NCBI GenBank assembly: GCA_030429735.1
Contig: JAUIET010000001.1
Location: 620,001 to 684,000 of the forward strand
Direction: 5' to 3'
Source: Gammaproteobacteria bacterium
GTDB taxonomy: Bacteria > Pseudomonadota > Gammaproteobacteria > Pseudomonadales > JAUIET01
Length of the DNA stretch: 64,000 nt
Part shown: one piece after another, positions 16,444-26,100 of the stretch
Layout of the letters: every line of letters starts with the position of its first letter
Numbering within the stretch: the stretch's first letter is position 1
Translations under genes and position numbers: made by a program
The notes under the pieces: model-generated
Seen by the model: the letters and a program-made list of their open reading frames with translations, nothing else
Database searches by the model: none
What the model was told of the DNA's origin: nothing

Positions 16444-18622
16444 CCACCTGCATATTGCGGTAGCACTAGTGGCGGCACTAGTCGGCGTACACAGTGCCGT
16501 CAGTGAGGAGCTTACCACCGAAGAACTACTGGTTACGTCGCAGGCGTTTGCGTTGGAACAACTTGCACTTCCAGGCGCGCTCAGCAGCTTTGATGCAGCA
16601 CTGCTTTCACAGGCAAACATTTCTCACAGCAGCGAACTGGTAAAAGTTGCACCATCACTTACCGCGTTACAAAGTTTCAGCAATCGACAATCGGCCTTTC
16701 TGATCCGCGGCCTGGGTACACTGATTTTCAGCGCTGGTATAGAGCCTTCTGTGATTACCATGATCGATGGTGCGTCTGTAGGCAGCGCTGCACAAAGCAT
16801 GTTACCTGTACTTGATATAACGCGCGCAGAAATATGGCGCGGGCCACAAATTACCCGTTTTGCTCGCCATGCCGCCGCTGGCGTGATCAATTTAGTCAGC
16901 GAGCGCGCGAGCGAACAATGGCAAGGGCGCTTGCAATTACGCGCTAACAGGGTTGCGGATGGTGACAGCAATGCGTTTGAGCTAGGCGCTTACCTTGGTG
17001 GTCCAATATCAGAGAACCTGGGTGCGCGGTTTGCCATGACCAGCAGTGACACTGAAGGGTTTATCAAGAATGCATTTGATCAGCAGACGCTTAATGGCCA
17101 ACGGCAAACATCATTGATCGGCAAGTTCGATTGGGCCGCGTCGCAGTCTTTGTCTGTAGCGCTGGACCTGAGTCACAGCGATGCCCAGGCAAAATGCTGC
17201 GCGCCGGTTGTCAGCTCAATCAATAGCGCTCAGATAGGCGCTATCTTACTGCCGGTTGTGGCGGGTACTGCGAATAGAATGTCCAATACCAATACGGCCT
17301 TCATTGCCAATTCCCGCACCAGTGCGGCACGGCTTGCGATTGATAAATCGTTTGAAAGTGGTGCTCGCTTGCTATCGGTCACTGCGGCATCGACGTATTC
17401 CGAACGCGAGTCACAAGACTTTGATTTTTTGCCCATAGACCTCATCCCTGTCAGTATCGGCTATGACACACATGAACAGCTCTCGCAGGCGTTACGGTTT
17501 GAATCCTCGAAGGAAACGTCTTTTCACTACGAGCTTGGCGCTTATTACGAACAACAAGATCGTACCCGTGACTACGACAGAGCGTTTCTGAGCCTTGACC
17601 GCTCTTCTTTCAGAGCAGACATTACCCAGCGCAGTACGGCCGTGTTCGCCCATGCCACGTTTGCACTGTCAGACGACCTTAGCATTGGAGGCGGTGTGCG
17701 CCACACCAGTGAGCACATTGAGTTTCGCGCCAACCGGGATGCCTTTGTGCTGCAGGGTTTGACCGCGTTAAACAATGTAACTGATTCAACGGATGGAACG
17801 GTGCTGGACGGCGAGGCCTCAGTGCACTACAGACCAGACGCTGCGCATTCAATGTACGTGCGGTGGTCGCGTGGCCACAAGGCACCGGCGTACAATGTTA
17901 TTTTTGATCTTGCAGCTAATGCCCTTGAGCCTGTGCGCAAAGAGCGTGGCGAATCCTGGGAACTTTCGTATAAGCGGGTTTTTCCGCGTCAGCGTCTGAT
18001 GCTAGGCGCAACCGCGTTCCACACTCAGTACGAAGATTATCAGGCGCAGGTTCAGGAGCGTGACAGCGTGAGCCTGCTGTTGCTGAACTCAGGCGATATC
18101 CGCTCCTACGGTGTTGAGCTGGAAGCCGACTGGGTGTACCGCAGCTTACGCCTTCGAGCCGCTCTTGATTGGACAAGAGCGCATATTGGTGAGGTACAGG
18201 GTGTGCTGTGCGGCAATGGCGAAGTGCAACGCGGCGAATGCCCGAATGGTTTTCGCGAGCTAAAGGGCGAAGCGCTGCCTTTCGCACCAGATACGAAACT
18301 GAATGTGATGGCGAGTTATACCCTCGCTGCACAGCCCGCCGGATATGAACTGGCGCTGGACTCACTGTATCGATGGCAATCGTCGATGCAGACCGCCTTT
18401 AACAATGACCCTGCGCGCGAAGAGGGCGCGTTTGGCGTGTGGAATCTTGGCTTGACCATTGCCAGCGAGACAACGCAACTGCGAGTGTACGCTGAAAATA
18501 TCTTGAATAAGAATTTTGCATTAGCGCACTTCGACAACCCGGTTGATGCCGGGGGCTATCTATCTTTTTATGCGCGCGAATCCGCGCGCCGTTTTGGCAT
18601 TTCACTGCGCACTTCATTCTGA
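16355..18622 (+). CDS. TonB-dependent outer-membrane receptor
   Basis: A receptor of about 755 residues. A hydrophobic signal core (HIAVALVAALVGV) precedes a likely TonB box, EELLVTS. The plug domain (about 60-190) has FLIRGLGT and VLDITRAEIWRGPQ, and a 22-strand type barrel follows, ending in Phe as usual for outer-membrane proteins. The start is unclear. No ATG lies next to the signal core, and the nearest in-frame ones (16343 and 16355) fall inside the acidic-tail gene, giving a long basic n-region with KKTIQ repeats. CTG at 16448 or GTG at 16469 are alternatives. The substrate is unknown; the neighbours suggest a cation or metal complex. Confidence 0.83.
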   Translation: MTATRTTASQKTIQKKTIQRKTIKSPNTRSHLHIAVALVAALVGVHSAVSEELTTEELLVTSQAFALEQLALPGALSSFDAALLSQANISHSSELVKVAPSLTALQSFSNRQSAFLIRGLGTLIFSAGIEPSVITMIDGASVGSAAQSMLPVLDITRAEIWRGPQITRFARHAAAGVINLVSERASEQWQGRLQLRANRVADGDSNAFELGAYLGGPISENLGARFAMTSSDTEGFIKNAFDQQTLNGQRQTSLIGKFDWAASQSLSVALDLSHSDAQAKCCAPVVSSINSAQIGAILLPVVAGTANRMSNTNTAFIANSRTSAARLAIDKSFESGARLLSVTAASTYSERESQDFDFLPIDLIPVSIGYDTHEQLSQALRFESSKETSFHYELGAYYEQQDRTRDYDRAFLSLDRSSFRADITQRSTAVFAHATFALSDDLSIGGGVRHTSEHIEFRANRDAFVLQGLTALNNVTDSTDGTVLDGEASVHYRPDAAHSMYVRWSRGHKAPAYNVIFDLAANALEPVRKERGESWELSYKRVFPRQRLMLGATAFHTQYEDYQAQVQERDSVSLLLLNSGDIRSYGVELEADWVYRSLRLRAALDWTRAHIGEVQGVLCGNGEVQRGECPNGFRELKGEALPFAPDTKLNVMASYTLAAQPAGYELALDSLYRWQSSMQTAFNNDPAREEGAFGVWNLGLTIASETTQLRVYAENILNKNFALAHFDNPVDAGGYLSFYARESARRFGISLRTSF

Positions 18623-18633
18623 GCAACGCTCAA

Positions 18634-18653
18634 TATGGGGTTGATACCCCATA
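18634..18653. promoter_or_regulatory. Palindromic operator, copy 2
   Basis: TATGGGGT-TGAT-ACCCCATA is a perfect 8-bp inverted repeat with a 4-base spacer. It contains the same arms as the site at 15769-15786 and ends 61 bases before the crystallin-like gene, nearly the same distance as at the first site. The repeated sequence and position argue for shared control of both transcription units. Confidence 0.72.
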
Positions 18654-18714
18654 GTTGATCTCTCGCCAATCCATAAACTGAGAGTGTCACATCAATTGCA
18701 CCAGGAGAAAAGCA

Positions 18715-19422
18715 ATGACACTTACAGTATTACTAAACCGAACAAACCTATTCACATTCGCAAGCCTGCTCTTTATCCTATTTGCCGGTTTTAGCCAGTC
18801 GGTAAATGCGGGAAAACCCAAACACGGCTACCCCGCGTGCATGTATTTTTACGAAAACGCCGGTAAACAAAAGCTCAAGTCAGAACGCAGTTGTTTCACT
18901 CTGGGTGGCCATGGTCACAAAGCCATGGGCGGCGGCGACGCTAATTTCAAGAAAATTACCAAGATCGGGCGGGCATTCAAAAACCCCGTGCAATACGTCG
19001 GCGTGAAGAAGGGCTATACCGTTGAGATTCACCACAAAGACACTAAGGGTGCTATGAAAACAACCACATTGACAAGCAGTGGCCCGGTGGATATTCGTCG
19101 CAGTGCCATGAAGGGTGTGCGCATCTGGAAAACCAGTGATGGTCGGGGCGGCTACCCGGTGTGTTTGTACGAATCCAAAGCCAGCTTAAAGAAAAAGAAA
19201 ACCAAACACGCTTTGTGCCTGCCGTTTGGTGAATACAGAAACCTGGAAGCCTATGGCTGGGACAACAAAGCCAGGCATATTGATATCGGTAAAAAATACA
19301 AAGTGTATCTATACAAAGACACCAACTTCGACGGCAACAGCACCATTATGGAGAAAGACGGCCGAATTAAGATGGAAGGTAAAAACAAAAGCGTGTCATC
19401 CATTCGAATTGAGCGAAAATAA
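18715..19422 (+). CDS. Secreted beta/gamma-crystallin-like protein
   Basis: A 235-residue protein with a signal peptide ending near SQSVNA (residue 32) and an AGGAG site 8 bases before the ATG. The mature part is Lys-rich with four cysteines and appears to be two related domains, each opening with GYPAC or GYPVC. The C-terminal part (about 195-235) has KVYLYKDTNFDG and SVSSIRIE, spaced as in beta/gamma-crystallin Greek-key motifs, many of which bind calcium. An operator palindrome lies upstream and a strong hairpin follows. It is probably extracellular; its job is unknown. Confidence 0.75.
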   Translation: MTLTVLLNRTNLFTFASLLFILFAGFSQSVNAGKPKHGYPACMYFYENAGKQKLKSERSCFTLGGHGHKAMGGGDANFKKITKIGRAFKNPVQYVGVKKGYTVEIHHKDTKGAMKTTTLTSSGPVDIRRSAMKGVRIWKTSDGRGGYPVCLYESKASLKKKKTKHALCLPFGEYRNLEAYGWDNKARHIDIGKKYKVYLYKDTNFDGNSTIMEKDGRIKMEGKNKSVSSIRIERK

Positions 19423-19441
19423 CGCTGGCGTTGAGTCAAGC

Positions 19442-19470
19442 GGTCGGCTGAGTGCATTACTCTGCCGACC
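19442..19470 (+). terminator. Hairpin after the crystallin-like gene
   Basis: GGTCGGC (19442-19448) pairs with GCCGACC (19464-19470), and GAGT/ACTC inside extends the stem. It lies 20 bases after the crystallin-like stop. The following bases are pyrimidine-rich but lack a clear T-run, so a weak or assisted terminator is likely. Confidence 0.5.
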
Positions 19471-19530
19471 TTACCTTCCCCTCTATGTTTCATCTGCTAT
19501 CATTACGCTCCATTTTTTATTGGCGCGCTA

Positions 19531-20160
19531 ATGATTACTATCTACCACCTTGGTTTATCCCAGTCTGACCGTATTGTCTGGTTAATGGAGGAACTCGGCC
19601 TGCCCTATGACTTGCAGTGGTTTGATCGCGGTGACGATTTTTTAGCCCAAGACGATTACCACGCGCTGCACCCCACCGCTACCTCACCCACTATTCGAGA
19701 CGGTGACCTGGTGCTGACCGAGTCAAACGCAATTGTTGAATACATCAGCCATCGGCACGGCGAGGGAAAGCTGAGCGTCGCACCTGAAGACGACAAATAC
19801 GCCGAATACATGTACTGGATGCAGCTAAATCACAATTTGCAGAGCGCTTTTTTCGCAAAGATGGCAGCTGGAGATCAAGCAGATGAGAACAGCTCGATGA
19901 TCAAAACGATGAATTCTCGCCAACGTCGTTACTACAGTCACTTGAACAATCAGCTGGCTAGCAATGCGTTTATCATTGGGGACTCATTAACCTGTGCCGA
20001 TATTATGGCGATGTTTCCAATCACGATGTTATCTGGTATGACAGGCATCGACCTTGCGGATTACCCGAACATACAGGCGTACGTTGAGCGAGTATCAGCA
20101 AGACCGGCTTACCAAAAAGCCATGGCCATTGCCGGCCCATCGGCGCAACGGCCTGAATAG
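19531..20160 (+). CDS. Glutathione S-transferase family protein
   Basis: A 209-residue cytosolic GST. The N-terminal thioredoxin-like domain (about 1-80) has SQSDRIVWLMEELG, where S10 or S12 may be the catalytic residue. It also has the cis-proline segment ATSPTIRDGD and the glutathione-binding ESNAIVEYI. The C-terminal helical domain carries the N-capping motif LTCADIMAMF. The stop is 2 bases before the next ATG, so it is co-transcribed with the histidine phosphatase gene. The substrate is unknown. Confidence 0.9.
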   Translation: MITIYHLGLSQSDRIVWLMEELGLPYDLQWFDRGDDFLAQDDYHALHPTATSPTIRDGDLVLTESNAIVEYISHRHGEGKLSVAPEDDKYAEYMYWMQLNHNLQSAFFAKMAAGDQADENSSMIKTMNSRQRRYYSHLNNQLASNAFIIGDSLTCADIMAMFPITMLSGMTGIDLADYPNIQAYVERVSARPAYQKAMAIAGPSAQRPE

Positions 20161-20162
20161 CA

Positions 20163-20774
20163 ATGAGTTTAAACGGACGTCTGGGCCTGGTGAGGCACGG
20201 TCAGACTTACGCCAACATAGAGCGGGTTTGGCATGGTCACACCGATACAGAACTTACAGAGATTGGTTACCAACAGGCCCGTCTTTTAGGCGAGCACTTT
20301 GAAAACTACATGCAGCCAACTGTAGTGTATGCAAGCCCGCTACAGCGCGCGCGAATAACCGCCGAGGAAATTGCCAAACCCTTCCAGCTTGAAGTTCAAC
20401 TCGACGCGCGTTTGATGGAGTTCAATCTCGGTGACTGGGAGGACAAAACCTTCGAGTCTTTGTCGGCGTCCGGCGAGAATACCATGCGAAAGCTCGTTGA
20501 AGACCCTGAATACGCCACTCCCAATGGCGAGTCACAACGCATGGTCAGAGATCGTTTCGTGGCGGCTGTTGATGAGATTGTCGCGCGCCACACTGGCGAA
20601 CATATCGTGATTGTGGCCCATGGCGTAGCGCTGGGCATAGCCCTTGCCCACTATCTTGATAACGACACCCGACGCTGGATACAGTACTCAAAGAAAAACA
20701 CATCGTTTTCTGAGTTGTGCCTGCAAACTCGCTCGCTGCTCAGTTTTGATAAAACCGATCACTTGAGCGATTAG
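20163..20774 (+). CDS. Histidine phosphatase (phosphoglycerate mutase-like)
   Basis: A 203-residue member of the histidine phosphatase superfamily. The phosphohistidine motif is LVRHGQT at residues 9-15. The acid-base glutamate is in MEFNLGDWE (near residue 88), and the second histidine is in VIVAHGVALG (near 153). It probably dephosphorylates a small metabolite; which one cannot be told. It follows the GST gene by 2 bases and its end overlaps the end of the convergent protease gene by 4 bases. Confidence 0.9.
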   Translation: MSLNGRLGLVRHGQTYANIERVWHGHTDTELTEIGYQQARLLGEHFENYMQPTVVYASPLQRARITAEEIAKPFQLEVQLDARLMEFNLGDWEDKTFESLSASGENTMRKLVEDPEYATPNGESQRMVRDRFVAAVDEIVARHTGEHIVIVAHGVALGIALAHYLDNDTRRWIQYSKKNTSFSELCLQTRSLLSFDKTDHLSD

Positions 20775-21457
20775 CGCCTGAGCACCAGCAACCAGCGGCC
20801 TATGTTCACAACATCAGCCAAAGCGCCGGCAAAATAAGTCAGCGCAGCCGCTTTCAGTACTTTATTCGCACCTGGCTGGTATTGCTCGGGCAAGTACTCA
20901 CCTTCTTTTAATATCGGTAAGGCCTTGTTAAAACTCGCATCCCATTCTTCAGGCAATACGATCAAATACGCCAGCGCACCCATTAGCTGTAAGCCGATAC
21001 TCAGACCAATCAGGGCAAAAATTGCCGCGGGTGCTTTGATGACAAACCCCGCGATGGGCAACAGAGTAAGTAATAATATGCCGATTTTTTTCATCAGCAT
21101 GGCCTTTGGAATATAGCGCGAACGCAGCTGCGAAATAGTCTCATTGCGACTGAATTGAATGGCGTGACCCACTTCGTGCGCAGCAACGGCCACCGCCGTG
21201 ATTGACTTGCCTTGGTAGTTGCTTGGGCTCAAACGCACCATCTTTGCAGCCGGGTCATAATGGTCCGCACCTTCACTTGTCTGTTCAACGGCAACATCGT
21301 TCAGTTCGAAACGCGCAATAAGATGTTCAGCTAATTCGCCACCGGTGCCCGGCATTTGATCGAGCTGCGTGTTGTATTTATGCATCACGTAGCGAACCCA
21401 TAAACTGGGCAGATAGACCAGCAGCATCAGTAGCGCGCTCAGAACCGCGTACAACAC
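20771..21457 (-). CDS. YugP-like membrane zinc metallopeptidase
   Basis: A 228-residue membrane protein. The N-terminal helix (1-22) is followed by the zinc motif HEVGHAIQ near residue 94 and two or more membrane segments (about 125-170 and 205-225). This is the layout of the YugP/neutral zinc metallopeptidase-2 family. The catalytic face should be cytoplasmic. It ends 4 bases inside the convergent phosphatase gene and lies 12 bases after the YebC-like gene, so those two are likely one transcript. Substrates are unknown. Confidence 0.88.
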   Translation of the reverse strand: MLYAVLSALLMLLVYLPSLWVRYVMHKYNTQLDQMPGTGGELAEHLIARFELNDVAVEQTSEGADHYDPAAKMVRLSPSNYQGKSITAVAVAAHEVGHAIQFSRNETISQLRSRYIPKAMLMKKIGILLLTLLPIAGFVIKAPAAIFALIGLSIGLQLMGALAYLIVLPEEWDASFNKALPILKEGEYLPEQYQPGANKVLKAAALTYFAGALADVVNIGRWLLVLRR

Positions 21458-21469
21458 GGCGCCAGGCCC

Positions 21470-22189
21470 TTACGACAACGCTACGTTGTGATACACATTC
21501 TGCACGTCATCAACGTCATTGAGCATGTCGATGAATTTCTCAAAGGTTTCAAGTTCTTCACCGGCTAGAGTTTGTGTGTTCTGCGGTAGAAATTGAATTT
21601 CATCCACGTCAAAATCCAGCTCGCCAAAAGACTCCAGCAATGACGTTTTTGCTTTGAAATACTCGGTATTGGGCGCAAACACTGAGATCACACCGTCTTC
21701 ATTTTCGATATCGGTCACATCTACATCAGCCGTCATCAGCGTTTCCAGCACGGCTTCTTCATCGTCATGCTTGAATACGAAAATTGCGCTGTGATCGAAC
21801 ATATGACTCACACTGCCCTGTGTACCGATTTTGCATTTGGTTTTGGTGAAGCACACACGCACGTCGCCAAACGTTCTGTTCGGGTTATCGGTGAGGCAAT
21901 CAACTATCACCATGCACCCGCCTGGCCCAAAGCCTTCGTAACGGGCACGAGAAAAATCCTCACCGCCAGCACCTTTGGCTTTATCCAGCGCCTTTTCGAT
22001 CACATGTGCTGGCACCTGGTCTTTCTTGGCGCGTTCGATCAGGCCACGCAGCTCCAGGTTGCCACTGGGTTCCACCCCCCCGGCTTTGGCCGACACGTAG
22101 ATCTCACGGCCGTATTTGCTGTACACCTTGGCTTTCATGTCCGAGGTTTTTGCCATGGAATCTTTGCGGTTTTGGTATGCCCTGCCCAT
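21470..22189 (-). CDS. YebC/PmpR family regulator or ribosome-associated factor
   Basis: A 239-residue member of the YebC/PmpR/TACO1 family in its shorter-tailed YeeN-like branch. The start [14 protein letters not shown], the centre [15 protein letters not shown] and the highly conserved YEGFGPGG and NRTFGDVR are all present. Family members act as DNA-binding regulators or relieve ribosome stalling. The ATG at 22189 matches the family start; an upstream ATG adds six residues. It is transcribed leftward, ahead of the YugP-like gene. Confidence 0.93.
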   Translation of the reverse strand: MGRAYQNRKDSMAKTSDMKAKVYSKYGREIYVSAKAGGVEPSGNLELRGLIERAKKDQVPAHVIEKALDKAKGAGGEDFSRARYEGFGPGGCMVIVDCLTDNPNRTFGDVRVCFTKTKCKIGTQGSVSHMFDHSAIFVFKHDDEEAVLETLMTADVDVTDIENEDGVISVFAPNTEYFKAKTSLLESFGELDFDVDEIQFLPQNTQTLAGEELETFEKFIDMLNDVDDVQNVYHNVALS

Positions 22190-22413
22190 TGTGATGACTG
22201 CTCTCAATATGTGACTGTGGGGATTTTACGCGAGTGAGCGCATGTGGTCACACTTCCGGATACACGACGAACGGTTCTATGAATGTGACGCGTGTCGCAC
22301 AAGCGCAAAAAATGTAATGTATTCCGACACTTTCTAAGACAGATGGCATTCCAGACAGCGTCAACGCCAAGTACAGTAGCCCTTCTTCGAACCAAAACAC
22401 CGATTTATCTGCA

Positions 22414-22647
22414 ATGAGTACAGTCAATAGCAAAAGCAGGGCCGGAGAGCCCGCATGGCGATTTTTTCGTAGCGATCGCTACTATTTCGATGGTGGTCGC
22501 TGGTATCTGATTACCCGTGAAGGCCGGCCCATGGGTCCATTTCGCGACAAACCCACTGCCCGTTTGGCCAACGACAATTTGGTGGAATATCTGCGTTTGG
22601 CGCCGGCCAAACTGAGCAAGCGCTTGCTGGATTCGCTACAGCGCTAA
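22414..22647 (+). CDS. Small DUF6316-like protein
   Basis: A 77-residue soluble protein with an aromatic and Arg-rich core (FFRSDRYYFDGGRWYLITREG, given here as YYFDGGRWYL and TREGRPMGPF). This resembles the DUF6316 family of small proteobacterial proteins. No catalytic motif is visible. It overlaps the end of the convergent DoxX gene by 4 bases. It may be a small regulatory or surface-responsive protein, but no function is known to me. Confidence 0.7.
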   Translation: MSTVNSKSRAGEPAWRFFRSDRYYFDGGRWYLITREGRPMGPFRDKPTARLANDNLVEYLRLAPAKLSKRLLDSLQR

Positions 22648-23072
22648 GCGCCGGGTCGATTCAGAACGCTCAGTATGACGCAGCTCAGCCACACACCGCA
22701 GGCCATGTAAAACAGCGCACCACCATCGGTATTGCCGGCAGCGTCGACCACTCTGTTCACACCAAGTGGCGTGAACAAGTGAAAAAAGATTGCGCCACTG
22801 ATCACACCCAAACCCAGCAATGCCCCATACAAACGGGTTGCCGGATAAACGAGCAAAGCAACTGCAATCAGCTCGGTCACACCAACCGCGTAACCACCGT
22901 GCGCGGCGAACACCTCTGCTATGGGTTGCAGTGGCCCGATACCGGCCATCCATTCTCCAATAGTGTTGAAAATAATCTCGGTTTCTTCAGACCCTGTGAA
23001 TTTGAAAAACAGTGATTGAAGAAAAACGAATGCGACGAAAGCGATCAACGCCCAGGAGAGGTATTTATTCAA
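22644..23072 (-). CDS. DoxX-like membrane protein
   Basis: A 142-residue protein with four predicted membrane helices (about 5-25, 58-78, 84-105 and 115-138). It has the DoxX/DoxD-like signature of a charged Lys/Phe patch after helix 1 (FFKFTGSEET) and a helix-2 VGVTELIAVALL block. Family members are linked to quinone or redox stress handling. It stands between the nuclease-helicase gene and the small DUF6316-like gene. Confidence 0.82.
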   Translation of the reverse strand: MNKYLSWALIAFVAFVFLQSLFFKFTGSEETEIIFNTIGEWMAGIGPLQPIAEVFAAHGGYAVGVTELIAVALLVYPATRLYGALLGLGVISGAIFFHLFTPLGVNRVVDAAGNTDGGALFYMACGVWLSCVILSVLNRPGA

Positions 23073-23146
23073 AGCGATGCCTTTTATTGTTTGCTTGTTT
23101 TTGCCAACACTTTACCCGCTTTGCCGCTTATTTGCAGCAAGCACTG

Positions 23147-26100
23147 TCAGGTATTGGAACCCTGCTCCATAATTGCGCAAAACAGGTCGACCTGCTTCAT
23201 TTGCTCAACGCTGCTGACTGAACTCAGAGCAAGATCCGGGTTGGCCACCACAATGGCCAGACATTGCGCGCGAGATATTGCCACGTTGAGTCTGTGCACA
23301 TCGAATAGAAAATTCATCCCGCGCGGTGACTCACTGGCATTACTGGCACACATGCTCAAAATAACCACAGGCGCTTGCTGCCCCTGGAACTTGTCAACGC
23401 TGCCCACTTTCGCAGTTGGACCCAATGCCTGCTGCAATTTACTGACCTGGTGATTGTAAGGTGCGACGAACAAGACATCGTCCAGCTGAAGTGGCCGTTG
23501 CTCACCGTGTTCATGCAGCGCGCAGCATAATAGATCTTTCAGTAAATCTTGTATGCACTGAATTTCTTCCGGCGCGTATTGCGCATTGCCTTCATGTTGC
23601 ACGGCAACGAACTGCAGCCCTGCGTTTTTCTTTATGGCCCCCTTTCTGCTTATCCAGCGCCGGTCATTGGCTGGGTGAGACTGCAGCTTGCCGTCGTAGA
23701 AGTGGGTACTGATAAACGCATTTAACTGCGAGTGCATTCGATAGGTGCGATTCAGAAATACACCTTGCTGATCAGTGATGGTTGCGTTGTCATGCAGCAA
23801 GTAGTCGAGTACTGACAAGCCACTTTCGCCAGGGTGGCTGCCTTGCAACGGTTGACCCAATTGCATCTGGTCACCTAGCAACACCATGTTACGGGCGCAG
23901 CGGCTAACACCAATCAGGTTAGCGGTTGATACCTGGCCGGCTTCATCAACAAACAGGTAATCGAGTTGCTCAGCCATGTCGTCGCGGGCAAAGCCCCAGG
24001 CCGTCGTACCTACAACTGTGGCGTTCTCGATCAGGTCAGGCAGATTGGAATTCTTCACGATACGAACGCCTAGCGATTGAAGCTGCTGATCAGTATCACG
24101 GGTGCAGGCAAAGTTGGCGGGTATGGATTCCGTCCGGCAATACTCGGCCGTGCTTAACAGCAGGTTGTTGATGGCCTTGTGGCTATTGCTGGAAATTCCA
24201 ATTTTCGCGCCCTGTTTTAGCAATGCGGCAATCGCACGGCTTGCTGTATGAGTTTTGCCAGTTCCTGGTGGGCCCTGTATGGCCAGGTAACTGTTATCCA
24301 GATTTTGGATCGCCTGAATCGTTTGCTGCAGGCGTCGCCCACTATCCTGCGCACTGACGATGGCACTGCCGCATAGGTTTACAATGCGTGGCGTTTTACG
24401 TTGTAGAAAATCACTTATCGCAGAGCGCTGTTCGGGTTCGTTCAGAAAACCCTCGGCCACTGCCGCAATGCCTGCGGGTATTGGGTCCGGCGAAACAAGA
24501 TCGTTCGGAATCAGAGAGACAAAAGGCGGGGGTTCTGAAGCACTTTGCAGGTGCAAATGACCGCGTTCCAGCTCGCTGCTGTCCAGCAATGTGACTTTTA
24601 GTTCTTCGCCTAACAGAAAGTAACTGCCGGTCGCCGATTTAAATTCCTGATGTGCGTCGAAGTAGTATGTATAGGTGCTGTTTCGGGCCCGTGCGGAATG
24701 CTTGAACGGTGGTTCACTGCCGCGCCGACAGCATCCCAGGCAGTCCGGGTCTTGCAGCAATTCCTGATGGGTTTGACCCAGCCGATCAAACCGGCGCCAG
24801 TAAACAGGTTTCATTTCACGACGATGAAATTCTATAGCCCAGGCAAAGATAGCGTGCGCGTCTGCACTGACCGGATTGCGCTCACGCAGCTGCTCAGCCT
24901 TATTCAGCAGCTTAGAGCTCAACTGCAGACGGTCGCTGACTGATGTGGGTAATTCAATGTCTTCCAGTTCGGTCTTGCCGAGGTATTGAATACCGTGTTC
25001 CGCCTGGCGGGCACGTAGCCAATCAACCAACTCCTGAGTGGAGTTACAATCATCTATGTTGTAGTCACGGATACTGTTGAGAATGTCAGAGTCTCGCCAG
25101 CTGGCGCCTTGCTGGCCCGCTGCATGCAAGGCACGCCACTGTTCGTACACCACCACTGACTCGCCACCGCTGGCTACATCGGTATCACGCTGTGGGCGAT
25201 ACAAATGCTCTATATTCTTGATGGAATAGCGCGGCTCACCCACTAACAGGCCGTTTCGAACAACGGTGTACAGATCAACAAATACGTCATTGCGGAGCAG
25301 CTGATCGACCTCATGCTCACACACCGCATAGCGGCCCATCAGTTTGCGACACGCTGCCACTTCGTAGTTTGCATAGTGATAAATATGCATTGATGGGTCT
25401 TGTTGCCAACGCTGATACGCCCATTGCACAAAATCAACAAAAGCCTGCTTTTCCTGTTCCGCCGTGTGGCCCCAAAAGTCTTTGAATTGCCGCGAACCAT
25501 CGCTCGCGAAATAACTTGCTCCCCACAGATACTCAAGACCGCCCTCTGCCAATGGGTTACCTTCAATGTCAAAGAAGATATCCATGGGTGAATGAGGAGG
25601 CAGCATGGCCAGGCCGACGGCCTGACCGGCTTGATCATTTGGCACTGGCAATACCTGATAAGCAGGTATTGGCTGACCGCGGCTTTGTATCTGCAGACGA
25701 GCCTGTTGCTGCAGACGCCGAAACACAGGCGGCCCGATACCACTGACGCTTGCCTCTGAGCTTTCCGCCAGAGCCTGCATCGTACCGATTTTTGCTGCTT
25801 CAAGATGTTTGATTTGCCCACGCGTGATGGTCGCCACCTGAAACAAGTGGTCACGCTGACGAAGCTGGCGCTCAGCTTCTGCTGACCAGTTCAACCAATT
25901 GGCTGATTGCGCAGGGTCGATTGGCGCTTGCGGGTCGAAATTCTGTTGAAACTGAAGAAAGCTGTGCTTCAGCACTGAATAGTAATGCTGGCATTGACGG
26001 CTTGGCACACGATCTAGCTCACCGCTGCCCACAGCCACAGTCAGGTACTCAGCGTGGCGTTGCTGTATATCAAACAGCATGTCGGCGTAGCAGGCCAGCT

